Counted from the stretch's first letter, positions 1 to 8,380 are shown. The stretch: 10,246 nucleotides of DNA from an uncultured Asticcacaulis sp. (GCA_946480525.1 CAMLLA010000121.1:1-10246); one strand, 5' to 3'. The notes: generated by a model not told the origin, from the sequence alone. Made by a program: numbers and translations.

Positions 1-2
1 CG

Positions 3-596
3 CCGCAGGGCGGGCGCAAGCATCCGCAGCAGGAATTCCTGCAGGTCGACACGACCAACATCCTGTTCATCTGCGGCGGCGCCTTCGCCGGCCTGGAAAA
101 GATCATTTCCGGCCGCGGCAAGGGCACCTCGATCGGCTTCGGTGCGACTGTTAAAGACCCCGAAGACCGTCGCACCGGCGAAGTCCTGCGCGAAGTCGAG
201 CCCGATGACCTGATGAAGTTCGGCCTGATCCCGGAATTCATCGGCCGTCTGCCGGTCCTGGCGACGCTGGAAGACCTTGATGAACACACCCTGGTCAAGA
301 TCCTGACCGAGCCGAAGAACGCGCTGGTCAAGCAGTATCAGCGCCTGTTCGAGATGGAAAACGTCTCGCTGACCTTCAACGAGGAGGCGCTCTACGCCGT
401 TGCCAAGAAGGCCATTGTCCGCAAGACCGGCGCGCGCGGCCTGCGCTCGATCCTGGAAGGCATCCTGCTCGACACCATGTACGAGTTGCCGACCATGCAA
501 GGCGTCGAGGAAGTCGTCATCAACGGTGAAGTCGTTGAGGAACGTGCGACCCCGCTGCTCATCTACGCTGAAAAGCGCGCAGGTGGTGCCGCTTAA
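3..596 (+). CDS. clpX: ClpX, ATP-dependent unfoldase subunit of ClpXP (5'-truncated)
   Basis: ClpX is the hexameric AAA+ unfoldase that recognises tagged substrates and feeds them to the ClpP peptidase in the cytoplasm. The frame is open from the window edge and encodes the last 197 residues of a protein usually about 420 long, so the zinc-binding domain and Walker motifs lie outside. Visible landmarks, in order, are the RKH pore loop (bases 15-23), the sensor-1 strand [10 protein letters not shown], the IGF ClpP-docking loop (132-140), the arginine-finger segment [12 protein letters not shown] and the sensor-2 motif [10 protein letters not shown]. The docking loop shows that it is a ClpP partner rather than a HslU-type ATPase. 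In Caulobacter, ClpXP degrades CtrA and other cell-cycle regulators (established knowledge). A strong terminator 24 bases after the stop separates it from lon. Identification is secure; only the N-terminus is missing. Confidence 0.97.
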   Translation, partial: PQGGRKHPQQEFLQVDTTNILFICGGAFAGLEKIISGRGKGTSIGFGATVKDPEDRRTGEVLREVEPDDLMKFGLIPEFIGRLPVLATLEDLDEHTLVKILTEPKNALVKQYQRLFEMENVSLTFNEEALYAVAKKAIVRKTGARGLRSILEGILLDTMYELPTMQGVEEVVINGEVVEERATPLLIYAEKRAGGAA

Positions 597-620
597 GGCC
601 GACATCTGATCAAAACCAAG

Positions 621-651
621 ACGCGGTCAGGTTTTCCTGGCCGCGTTTTTT
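621..651 (+). terminator. Rho-independent terminator of clpX
   Basis: An 11-bp stem (621-631 with 636-646, one G·T wobble) closes a TTTT loop and runs directly into a six-T tract (646-651). It begins 24 bases after the clpX stop codon, so clpX and lon are probably separate transcription units. Confidence 0.9.
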
Positions 652-688
652 CATACGTTCAAATTGAGTCTCGTTTTTCTGCCGGAAT

Positions 689-777
689 TCCCCCTTCCGT
701 CAGCTCGCTAATGCTCGCTGCCACCTTCCCCGTAAACGGGGAAGGTGGCATTTGCGGAGCAAATGACGGAAGGGGGA
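689..777. repeat. Compound palindromic intergenic repeat, long form
   Basis: Outer arms of 14 bp (689-702 and 764-777; left arm TCCCCCTTCCGTCA) pair perfectly. They enclose a second perfect 14-bp stem (720-733 with 736-749, loop AA) whose CCACCTTCCCC arm resembles the outer arm, and a third hairpin, ATTTGC-GGA-GCAAAT (750-764). GCTCGCT is repeated directly at 703-709 and 713-719. The outer arms share 13 bases with the shorter palindrome after lon (3619-3656), so this looks like a dispersed intergenic repeat family rather than a terminator. It lies after the clpX terminator and has no T tract. Confidence 0.85.
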
Positions 778-922
778 TTTGCGTAAAACGCATGCGCCTC
801 TGCTTTTAGAGTGCACCGGCTCGTAATGTGATTTTCCTTAAAACCGGCAAAGGGCTACGCTGTGGTTAACGCCCCACCCGGAGAATCCGGTGGAAAGGAG
901 AGGCGGGCTGGTTTCGACATAC
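778..922. other. Intergenic stretch upstream of the lon promoter, no gene seen
   Basis: No convincing reading frame lies here. A short imperfect hairpin is visible around 874-892 (CCAC(C)CGGA-GAA-TCCGGTGG with one bulged base), followed by a purine-rich stretch (GGAAAGGAGAGGCGGG, from 892). I see no RNA family that I recognise. It may hold upstream regulatory sites for lon, but nothing specific can be supported. Confidence 0.4.
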
Positions 923-951
923 CTTGAAGTTTCGCTGGCCTTCCCCCACAT
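923..951 (+). promoter_or_regulatory. Heat-shock (sigma-32-type) promoter for lon
   Basis: CTTGAA at 923-928 matches the sigma-32 -35 element. CCCCACAT at 944-951, after a 15-base spacer, is one base off the CCCCATnT-type -10 element. Transcription would begin near 958-960, giving a leader of roughly 160 bases before the lon ATG. lon is a heat-shock gene in Proteobacteria (established knowledge), which fits. No experimental start site is available. Confidence 0.65.
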
Positions 952-957
952 CTGTTA

Positions 958-1116
958 ACGAAGCGCTCTGGCGGATTCGCTGTTGCTCCTCGACAGCACT
1001 CGTCCTGAGAAGCGCCTTATCTTTAAGACTCTCTAGAGACCTCTCGTTTACACTTGTTAACGCGAGGCGTCTTGAAGGTCTTGTCAGGCGGCAGATCCAT
1101 GCCGCAAGGAGTAAAA
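958..1116 (+). other. Probable lon 5' leader
   Basis: This stretch lies between the predicted heat-shock start and the lon ATG. It holds a perfect 10-bp palindrome, TCTCTAGAGA (1030-1039), and a 7-bp arm pair with one mismatch (CCTCTCG at 1040-1046 and CGCGAGG at 1061-1067) around a 14-base loop. The ribosome binding site AAGGAG (1106-1111) lies five bases before the ATG. A second CTTGAA at 1071-1076 has no matching -10 element at a workable distance. No open frame here looks real. Confidence 0.4.
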
Positions 1117-3513
<2,397 letters not shown>

Positions 3514-3532
3514 GGCCCCTCACCAATAATGG

Positions 3533-3566
3533 AAATGGCCCGGCTCACCCCGGGCCATTTTTGTTT
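3533..3566 (+). terminator. Rho-independent terminator of lon
   Basis: A perfect 11-bp stem, AAATGGCCCGG (3533-3543) with CCGGGCCATTT (3550-3560), closes a six-base loop and is followed by TTGTTTT. It starts 20 bases after the lon stop, so the next gene needs its own promoter. Confidence 0.92.
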
Positions 3567-3606
3567 TAGGATGCTGCGTTGGCAATACGGTCTGATGTGC
3601 TTAAGG

Positions 3607-3618
3607 TCGAAGCTTCGA
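3607..3618. promoter_or_regulatory. 12-bp perfect palindrome upstream of the sialidase-like gene
   Basis: TCGAAGCTTCGA is a perfect 12-bp palindrome touching the left arm of the adjacent repeat and lying 70 bases before the sialidase-like start codon. It could be an operator for a dimeric regulator of a carbohydrate gene, or part of the repeat insertion. No clear promoter elements could be assigned beside it. Confidence 0.3.
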
Positions 3619-3656
3619 AATCCCCCTTCCGTCGCGGCGCGGACGGAAGGGGGATT
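3619..3656. repeat. Palindromic intergenic repeat, short form
   Basis: A perfect 15-bp inverted repeat (3619-3633 with 3642-3656; arm AATCCCCCTTCCGTC) surrounds an eight-base GC loop. The core TCCCCCTTCCGTC is identical to 13 bases of the outer arms at 689-777, so the two are members of one family, on either side of lon. There is no T tract on either side, and the lon terminator lies about 50 bases upstream. Confidence 0.85.
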
Positions 3657-3687
3657 ACCGTCAACGACCCTACGCGAAGGTCCCGCC

Positions 3688-4761
3688 ATGATGAAGATGA
3701 TCGCTGCCACGCTTACATTGTTATTGACGGCACCAGGCGTATCGCAGGCCAACCCCGTTCTGCGCCTGGAAAACATCTACGAAGCCGCGCCTTATCCTGA
3801 AGCGCACGCCTCTACCATCGTGCAGACACGTAAAGGCATGGTCGCCGCAGCGTGGTTCGGCGGCGAATATGAGCGTCACCCGGACGTCTCTATCTGGTTC
3901 GCACGACAGGAAAACGGCAAATGGCAGACGCCAGTGGCCGTCGCCGACGGCATTCAGGCCGATGGCACGCACCTCCCGACCTGGAATCCTGTGCTGTTTC
4001 AGGCGCCGAAGGGCGATCTGCATCTCTTTTATAAGACAGGCCCCAGTCCTCAGACCTGGTGGGGCATGGTCATCCGCTCGAAAGACGACGGCCGCAACTG
4101 GTCGAAGCCCGAACGCCTGCCCGACGGCATACTGGGCCCCATCAAGAACAAGCCGGTCGTCCTGGCAGACGGAACCTGGCTGTCGCCGTCCAGCACCGAA
4201 GACCGCGAAGGCATGACCGGCATGGGAAATGCCGCGTGGCGGCTGCATTTCGAACGCTCGGTCGATCAGGGCAAGACGTGGACCAAAACCGGCGACGTGC
4301 CGTCGCCTATCGGCATCGAAGCTATCCAGCCGAGCATCCTGTTCCATAAGGACGGCCAGCTTCAGGCCATGGCCCGCACGCGTCAGGGCACCGTCGCCAT
4401 GACCTGGTCGAAAGACCATGGCAAGACGTGGAGCGCGTTAGCCGCCACCAACCTGCCCAATCCCAATTCCGGCACCGATGCCGTGACACTTAAGGATGGC
4501 CGGCAACTGATTGTCTATAATCCCACCGGACATTTTCCCGATCAGCCGGGGAAGGGGCGGCGCTATCCCATAAGCATCGCCTTGTCGGACGACGGTGTTA
4601 CCTGGCGCGATGTCCTGACGCTGGAAGCCACGCCGCTCAAAAGCGGTTATGCCTATCCGGCGGTCATCCAGACGTCCGACGGCCTTATCCACATCACCTA
4701 CACGTGGGACCGAAAGCGCATCCGCCACGTCGTCATCGACCCCAGAAAGCTGGGGCAATAG
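3688..4761 (+). CDS. Exported sialidase-like (BNR/Asp-box) glycoside hydrolase
   Basis: This is a predicted exported six-bladed beta-propeller hydrolase of the BNR_2/exo-alpha-sialidase-like family, 357 residues from the ATG at 3688. That start has GAAGG seven bases upstream and gives a clean signal peptide (hydrophobic residues 5-18, likely cleavage after VSQA, residue 21). The longer open frame from 3529 would translate the lon terminator and the palindromic repeat. Asp-boxes appear as SKDDGRNW (131-138), SVDQGKTW (191-198), SKDHGKTW (241-248) and a degenerate SDDGVTW (300-306). The segment WFGGEYERHPDVSIW near the N-terminus and YAYPAVIQ near the C-terminus are, from memory, typical of this family. 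Many members are called sialidases without proof, and some sit in plant-polysaccharide loci, so the sugar released is unknown. The winged-helix regulator gene starts 42 bases downstream and may be co-transcribed. Confidence 0.85.
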   Translation: MMKMIAATLTLLLTAPGVSQANPVLRLENIYEAAPYPEAHASTIVQTRKGMVAAAWFGGEYERHPDVSIWFARQENGKWQTPVAVADGIQADGTHLPTWNPVLFQAPKGDLHLFYKTGPSPQTWWGMVIRSKDDGRNWSKPERLPDGILGPIKNKPVVLADGTWLSPSSTEDREGMTGMGNAAWRLHFERSVDQGKTWTKTGDVPSPIGIEAIQPSILFHKDGQLQAMARTRQGTVAMTWSKDHGKTWSALAATNLPNPNSGTDAVTLKDGRQLIVYNPTGHFPDQPGKGRRYPISIALSDDGVTWRDVLTLEATPLKSGYAYPAVIQTSDGLIHITYTWDRKRIRHVVIDPRKLGQ

Positions 4762-4802
4762 CGACGATTGCACCGCGTCGCGGATCAGGTCATTATCACA
4801 CC

Positions 4803-5915
4803 ATGACCACTGGCAGCTTCCGTTTCGACCGCTTCGTTCTGGACCCGAACGACCGCCAGCTCAGGTGTGACGATGTTCCGGTCGAGCTGAATACGCGCTA
4901 CCTCGATGCCTTGGCTTTGCTGGTTCGCGAACAGGGCAAACTGGTGTCCAAGGACCGCTTCCTCGACGAAGTCTGGCGGGGCGTACCCGTCACCGACGAA
5001 GCTCTGACCCAGTGCATCCGAAGTCTGCGCCGTCAGCTGGGCGACGATGCCACGCGCCCGCGCTTTATCGAAACGGTTGTCAAACACGGCTATCGTTTTA
5101 TCGCTCCAGTCGAGGTCGTCCCTTCAATCCAGACTGCAGCCCCGGTCTTATCCACGCCAAACGTGGCCACGCCCGTCCAGAGTCTTGCCCAGGCCTATGA
5201 CTGGAGGCGTCTATTTCTATTGACCGGAGCAGGGACTGCGGGCGCCGGATTGGCCGGCCTGATCGGAGGTGTGCTATACGGATTCGCAGTGTCTTCGCAG
5301 CCGATGACGGCAGGCGTCGGCGCCATTTCGATCATGCTGGTCATCACCTGCCTGACGGTTATCATTGCATTGATGGGCGGTATAGGCGTCAGCTTTGGCA
5401 TCGCGGCGGCCAAACTGGCGCGTAATGCGCGATGGTCGATTATTGCCGGCGCGGCGGCAGGCGGGCTTATCGTCGGCGCTGTCGTCAAACTTCTGGGGCT
5501 TGATGCTTTCAACCTGTTGTTCGGCCAGTCGCCCGGCGATATCACCGGGGCGCCCGAAGGCGCGCTGATCGGCGCAGGTGTGGGCGTTGGCGCGCTTATC
5601 GCCGGCCGCGCGGGTGCCAGACAATCGCTTCGCCGCGCGATCGTCATCGGCCTGCTGTCCGGATGCGCCGGCGGTGTCTTCGTCTTTCTTATGGGCGGTC
5701 GCATGATGGCCGGCAGCCTCGATCTTCTCAGCCACCACGTTCCGCAATCCCGGCTCCGCCTCGATCCGATCTGGGCGCTGCTGGGCGAGACGGGTTTTGG
5801 TCCGGTCAGCCGTCTGGTGACCAACAGCCTCGAATGCGCCCTGTTCGGCGCGTGCATCCTAGGCGCGCTCCATCTCATCGGCGCATTCAAAACCGGCGCG
5901 GCAACTCGACATTAA
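4803..5915 (+). CDS. Membrane-anchored winged-helix (OmpR/ToxR-type) regulator
   Basis: This is a predicted one-component transcription regulator held in the inner membrane, 370 residues. Residues 4-104 form an OmpR/PhoB-type winged-helix domain: beta-strands FRFDRFVLDP, a helix with LDALALLVR, the recognition helix in VTDEALTQCIRSLRRQLGD (63-81) and the wing FIETVVKHGYRFIA (88-101). There is no receiver domain. After a Pro/Thr-rich linker (105-131), the rest is a glycine- and alanine-rich membrane domain with about six hydrophobic segments (roughly 137-161, 170-203, 211-231, 250-268, 279-298 and 338-362). The layout recalls CadC/ToxR, but those have one membrane helix and a periplasmic sensor. 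The ATG at 4803 starts the conserved domain directly; its ribosome site is weak (AGG at 4787-4789). It follows the sialidase-like gene by 41 bases, and its last 29 bases overlap the convergent flavoprotein gene. Ligand and target genes are unknown. Confidence 0.85.
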   Translation: MTTGSFRFDRFVLDPNDRQLRCDDVPVELNTRYLDALALLVREQGKLVSKDRFLDEVWRGVPVTDEALTQCIRSLRRQLGDDATRPRFIETVVKHGYRFIAPVEVVPSIQTAAPVLSTPNVATPVQSLAQAYDWRRLFLLTGAGTAGAGLAGLIGGVLYGFAVSSQPMTAGVGAISIMLVITCLTVIIALMGGIGVSFGIAAAKLARNARWSIIAGAAAGGLIVGAVVKLLGLDAFNLLFGQSPGDITGAPEGALIGAGVGVGALIAGRAGARQSLRRAIVIGLLSGCAGGVFVFLMGGRMMAGSLDLLSHHVPQSRLRLDPIWALLGETGFGPVSRLVTNSLECALFGACILGALHLIGAFKTGAATRH

Positions 5916-6795
5916 TATGCGTGGCCGCGACCGCCGCCTGACCGACGGCGACACTGATCTGGTTCAAGCCGCTGACGACATCGCCCGCCGCATAGAGGCC
6001 CGGCACCGAGGTCTGCTGGAACGCGTCCGTCAGCAGATTGCCGGCATCGTCGCATTTGGCGCCAAGCGAAAACGCCAGCCCCGAACGCGGCCGGCAACCA
6101 AACATGGGATAGATGGTGTCAAAGACGTGTTCCTTGCCATCAACCATGGCCACAACCCCGCCGGTCTCGCTGATCCTCAGCGCAGCGTCGGCCGATTCCA
6201 GCAGGCCGATCCCAGCGGCGGACAGACAATTGCGTTGATCGGTCGTCAAACACGTCTTTTCCATTACGTGGATCAAGGTGAGGTCGGCCGTATAGGTCCT
6301 CAGGAACAGGGCGTGCGCCACCGCGCCGTCCGTCCGCGTCATTATCGCCACCCGCTTATCGATGGCTTCAAACGCGTCGCATACCGGACATAGCCGCAAA
6401 GCGCCGGTTGCGACCGCCGCCGCCCAGTTCGGCGTCTCCATGCCGGCATCGGCTATGCCGGTCGTAAGCATGACCGTCCGCGCCACTATGCGTTCAGCCC
6501 CGAAGCAGACCGCAAAGCCGGCCTCATCGCACATAATTGCATCGGCCAGGCCATCGTACCGCGTCACCTCGTAGGCCGATAACTGTTCGTTCAGACGTCT
6601 CAGCAGGGAGGGGCCCGTCACTCCATCCGGAAACCCCGGGAAGTTGTGCGACACCGGAATAAGCCCTGCGCGGCTGTGGCCATCGTCGATCAACGCCACC
6701 GACCGCCGGAACCGCGCCATATAGAGCGCCGCGGTCAATCCTGCCGGTCCGCCACCAATGATCAGGCAGTCAAAAGGCGTCGGCACATCTGTCAC
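5887..6795 (-). CDS. Thioredoxin-reductase-like NAD(P)/FAD oxidoreductase
   Basis: This is a two-domain pyridine nucleotide-disulphide oxidoreductase of the TrxB-like family, 302 residues from the GTG at 6795. It shows the N-terminal FAD loop IIGGGPAGLTAA (about residues 12-23), a CPVC redox pair (136-139) in the position of the TrxB CAVC motif, and the C-terminal FAD motif GLYAAGDVVSGLNQ (266-279). The NADPH-binding loop after CPVCD, normally glycine-rich (GxGxxA), reads MTRTDGAVAHA, so the cofactor or partner may differ from classical thioredoxin reductase. The frame stays open to an ATG at 6870, but that codon falls inside a predicted -10 box and the extra 25 residues precede the conserved Rossmann strand, so the GTG is preferred. 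It overlaps the convergent regulator gene by 29 bases. The electron acceptor is unknown, and a housekeeping trxB probably exists elsewhere. Confidence 0.85.
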   Translation of the reverse strand: MTDVPTPFDCLIIGGGPAGLTAALYMARFRRSVALIDDGHSRAGLIPVSHNFPGFPDGVTGPSLLRRLNEQLSAYEVTRYDGLADAIMCDEAGFAVCFGAERIVARTVMLTTGIADAGMETPNWAAAVATGALRLCPVCDAFEAIDKRVAIMTRTDGAVAHALFLRTYTADLTLIHVMEKTCLTTDQRNCLSAAGIGLLESADAALRISETGGVVAMVDGKEHVFDTIYPMFGCRPRSGLAFSLGAKCDDAGNLLTDAFQQTSVPGLYAAGDVVSGLNQISVAVGQAAVAATHINVELPRRF

Positions 6796-6868
6796 CCGGG
6801 CTGTTCCAAATTCTCGCCAACGGTAGCGGGTCAGGCATCTGGAAAGGATAGGGCAGGGGCCAGTCAGC

Positions 6869-6896
6869 ATAATAAATTGAAAAACGGCTTTGTCGG
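6869..6896 (-). promoter_or_regulatory. Candidate promoter of the flavoprotein gene
   Basis: Read on the minus strand, CCGACA (6891-6896) as -35 and TATTAT (6869-6874) as -10 are separated by 16 bp, matching the general sigma-70 consensus at four and five of six positions. Transcription would start near 6862, about 67 bases before the GTG start at 6795. Confidence 0.45.
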
Positions 6897-6907
6897 ACCC
6901 GCGTGAC

Positions 6908-6921
6908 TGATTCCCGAATCA
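6908..6921. promoter_or_regulatory. Dyad with two GANTC methylation sites
   Basis: TGATTC-CC-GAATCA is a perfect 6-bp dyad containing two GANTC sequences eight bases apart. GANTC is the target of the alphaproteobacterial cell-cycle methylase CcrM, and GcrA acts at promoters with methylated sites (established knowledge). It lies just upstream of the candidate flavoprotein promoter, in the region shared with hup. Whether it is functional is an inference. Confidence 0.35.
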
Positions 6922-7205
6922 CACCCTTGCGTGGCAAGGCCTGAGGTGAAAAAAGGCCATTTTTTGCGCTTGACTTCGAATTGATTTGTGTCCGGACGGC
7001 GCCAAAATGCCTCAAAATCCCGCAAACCCTTAAAAAAACACGGTTTGCAGTGCAAAAACTCCGATTTCTGTTTTGACGCGCATTAATTTTTGGTGTCTCT
7101 ATCCCGTCACCTGTTGGCGACTCATGGCCGGTTCGAAACCGCAAACCCAATGGCTGCAACAGGGCGAATAGCCAACCGCCCAATTCGGGTAAGGGAGAAA
7201 ACGAT
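6922..7205 (+). promoter_or_regulatory. Upstream region of hup with candidate promoter
   Basis: No gene is seen in the roughly 410 bases between the flavoprotein start and hup. On the hup side a candidate -35 TTGACG (7073-7078) and a loose -10 in CTCTATCC (7097-7104) could drive hup, but the spacing is longer than ideal. An AT-rich inverted repeat, GCAAACC (7022-7028) with GGTTTGC (7042-7048), is visible, and GCAAACCC recurs at 7141-7148. A GANTC site lies at 7119-7123. The hup ribosome site AAGGGAG is at 7191-7197, eight bases before the ATG. Confidence 0.4.
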
Positions 7206-7481
7206 ATGACCAAAGCTGAACTGGTAGCCGCGATCGCGGAATCGGCTGGACTGACCAAGGATCAAGCGAAGAAGGCCCTGGACGCTTTCACCGACAGCGT
7301 CGTCGGCGCCCTGAAGAGCGGCGATGACGTCCGCCTCGTCGGCTTCGGCACCTTCCTCGCCGTCAAGCGCGAAGCCGGCACGGCCCGCAACCCGCGTACC
7401 GGCGAAACCGTGAAGCGTCCGGCCTCCGTCACGGCCCGCTTCCGCGTCGGCGAAGGCCTCAAGGGCGCGCTGAACGGCTAA
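7206..7481 (+). CDS. hup: HU-family nucleoid DNA-binding protein
   Basis: HU proteins are small basic dimers that bend DNA and compact the nucleoid. The 91-residue product has the usual family length and layout: N-terminal helices MTKAELVAAIAESAGLTK, the core strand DVRLVGFGTF (41-50), and the DNA-binding beta-arm with its RNP tip (61-63) in TARNPRTGETVKRPAS, ending in RFRVGEGLKGALN. It resembles HU (HupB type) more than IHF, since it begins with MTKAEL and lacks an extended C-terminal tail. The start has a strong AAGGGAG site eight bases upstream. HU normally follows lon closely in Alphaproteobacteria (from memory); here three genes separate them. A strong terminator follows the gene. Confidence 0.96.
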   Translation: MTKAELVAAIAESAGLTKDQAKKALDAFTDSVVGALKSGDDVRLVGFGTFLAVKREAGTARNPRTGETVKRPASVTARFRVGEGLKGALNG

Positions 7482-7518
7482 GCTGTCTGGGCGGCCCACA
7501 AGACCGTCCACAAGTCAT

Positions 7519-7562
7519 TCAAGGGGCGTTTCCGCACATAGCGGAAACGCCTCTTGACTTTT
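7519..7562 (+). terminator. Rho-independent terminator of hup
   Basis: A 17-bp stem (7519-7535 with 7541-7557, one G·T wobble) closes an ACATA loop and is followed by CTTTT (7558-7562). The T tract is short, but the stem is very stable and sits 38 bases after the hup stop. Confidence 0.8.
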
Positions 7563-7624
7563 CGGGGGGCACGCGGCACACGGTCCCCTCCTTGGGGCTT
7601 CGCCCCTAGGCCTCCTCCTGGAGA

Positions 7625-7700
7625 GGGCGATTAGCTCAGCTGGCAGAGCGGCTCGTTTACACCGAGTAGGTCGGCGGTTCGATCCCGTCATCGCCCACCA
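7625..7700 (+). tRNA. tRNA-Val (anticodon UAC)
   Basis: The 76-base gene folds into a standard cloverleaf: acceptor arm GGGCGAT (7625-7631) with ATCGCCC (7690-7696), D arm GCTC/GAGC, and anticodon arm GCTCG/CGAGT with loop TTTACAC (anticodon TAC, reading GUA and probably other GUN codons). The T arm is GGCGG/CCGTC around TTCGATC. The discriminator is A and the CCA end is encoded (7698-7700). It lies downstream of the hup terminator, so it probably has its own promoter, though I could not assign one. A GC hairpin (GGGGC-TTC-GCCCC) lies at 7593-7605 just upstream. Confidence 0.97.
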
Positions 7701-7717
7701 GGGTGCTCGCACCCTGG
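7698..7717. repeat. Hairpin beginning at the tRNA CCA end
   Basis: CCAGGGTG (7698-7705) and CACCCTGG (7710-7717) form a perfect 8-bp stem around a CTCG loop, starting exactly at the encoded CCA. There is no T tract, so it may be a processing signal or a tRNA 3' trailer structure rather than a terminator. Confidence 0.5.
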
Positions 7718-7727
7718 ACCCGGAATC

Positions 7728-7766
7728 CTGACGTCACGTGTGGCTGGGGCCACATGCTCACGTCAG
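7728..7766. repeat. Imperfect palindrome at the end of the methyltransferase gene
   Basis: CTGACGT (7728-7734) pairs with ACGTCAG (7760-7766), and inside it TGTGGC (7739-7744) pairs with GCCACA (7749-7754) around TGGG. It overlaps the last codons of the minus-strand methyltransferase gene. Neither side has a T tract, so termination is only a possibility. Confidence 0.5.
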
Positions 7767-8380
7767 CCAGGCTTTCTCACAATAAATTGGGTTACGGAAC
7801 CGGAACCGGTGTGGCCAAGCCCTTCGCGGATGTCATGGACCGTGTCGCGCGCCAGGACGATCTTAAAGCCTTTGAACGCGTCAATAAGCATATCCAGCGA
7901 CGTCAGATAGTCGGCGTCCTTCGGTCCGCCTGTGCAGCAGGACAGTTGCGCGGCATTATAGCCTTCCAGCACGAATATCCCGCCGGGCTTGAGCGCGGCC
8001 TTGATGGCGGCATAGAGCGGCGGCCGGTCGTGCGACGACATGTGGCAGAAGATCGAAACAATACCGTCCCAGGCGTCACACCCCATGTCGTAGCGCGTCA
8101 GGTCAGCCAGCACATAGTCGATGGCGACGCCGCGCGCCTTGGCCAGAGCCAGGGCCTTGGTTTGTCCCTCAGGTGAAAAGTCAACGCCGCGCACCGAACA
8201 GCCTTGTTCCGCCAGGAAGACGGCATTGCGTCCTTCGCCTTCCGCCAGGCTTAACACCCGGTCGCCAAGGCGGAACAGGCCTGCATGTTCGCGCAGGAAA
8301 TCATTGGGTTCCGCCCCGTACAGATACGCTTCGGTCTTATAACGCGCGTTCCAGAAGTCCGCGCCCGTAAAGCTGGTCAT
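7763..8380 (-). CDS. Class I SAM-dependent methyltransferase
   Basis: This is a small soluble class I methyltransferase of 205 residues. The Rossmann-type SAM site is visible as motif I VLSLAEGEGRN (42-52; the usual DxGxGxG has alanine for the first glycine and glutamates between), the acidic end of strand 2 in GVDFS (D67), and YVLADL (89-94) for the adenine side. The later strand KPGGIFVLEGY is typical. The N-terminus FWNARY...YLYGAEPNDFL is, as I recall, common in a TehB-like family. The ATG at 8380 is chosen because GAGGAA (8388-8393) lies seven bases upstream; an ATG at 8404 would put that site inside the gene. It is divergent from merR, with a MerR-type promoter between them facing this gene. 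The substrate is unknown; tellurite or other toxic compounds are possible by analogy only. Confidence 0.85.
   Translation of the reverse strand: MTSFTGADFWNARYKTEAYLYGAEPNDFLREHAGLFRLGDRVLSLAEGEGRNAVFLAEQGCSVRGVDFSPEGQTKALALAKARGVAIDYVLADLTRYDMGCDAWDGIVSIFCHMSSHDRPPLYAAIKAALKPGGIFVLEGYNAAQLSCCTGGPKDADYLTSLDMLIDAFKGFKIVLARDTVHDIREGLGHTGSGSVTQFIVRKPG

Noticed and set aside
1047..1061. CtrA-like box (TTTA...TTAAC) upstream of lon
   Set aside because: The half-sites are six bases apart instead of seven and the first is TTTA rather than TTAA.
1071..1076. Second CTTGAA as a heat-shock -35 element for lon
   Set aside because: No CCCCAT-like element follows at a suitable distance, and transcription would begin at the ribosome binding site.
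3529..3687. N-terminal extension of the sialidase-like protein
   Set aside because: It would translate the lon terminator and a palindromic repeat. The ATG at 3688 has a ribosome site and begins a proper signal peptide.
4740..4755. Hairpin CCCCAG-AAAG-CTGGGG as a terminator of the sialidase-like gene
   Set aside because: It lies inside the coding sequence, has only six base pairs and no T tract, and the regulator gene follows closely.
6796..6870. Longer flavoprotein start at ATG 6870
   Set aside because: The codon overlaps a predicted -10 box, and the extra residues precede the conserved FAD-binding strand. The GTG at 6795 fits better.
7554..7582. TTGACT inside the hup terminator as a tRNA-Val promoter
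   Set aside because: No AT-rich -10 element is found at 16-18 bp; the downstream sequence is GC-rich.
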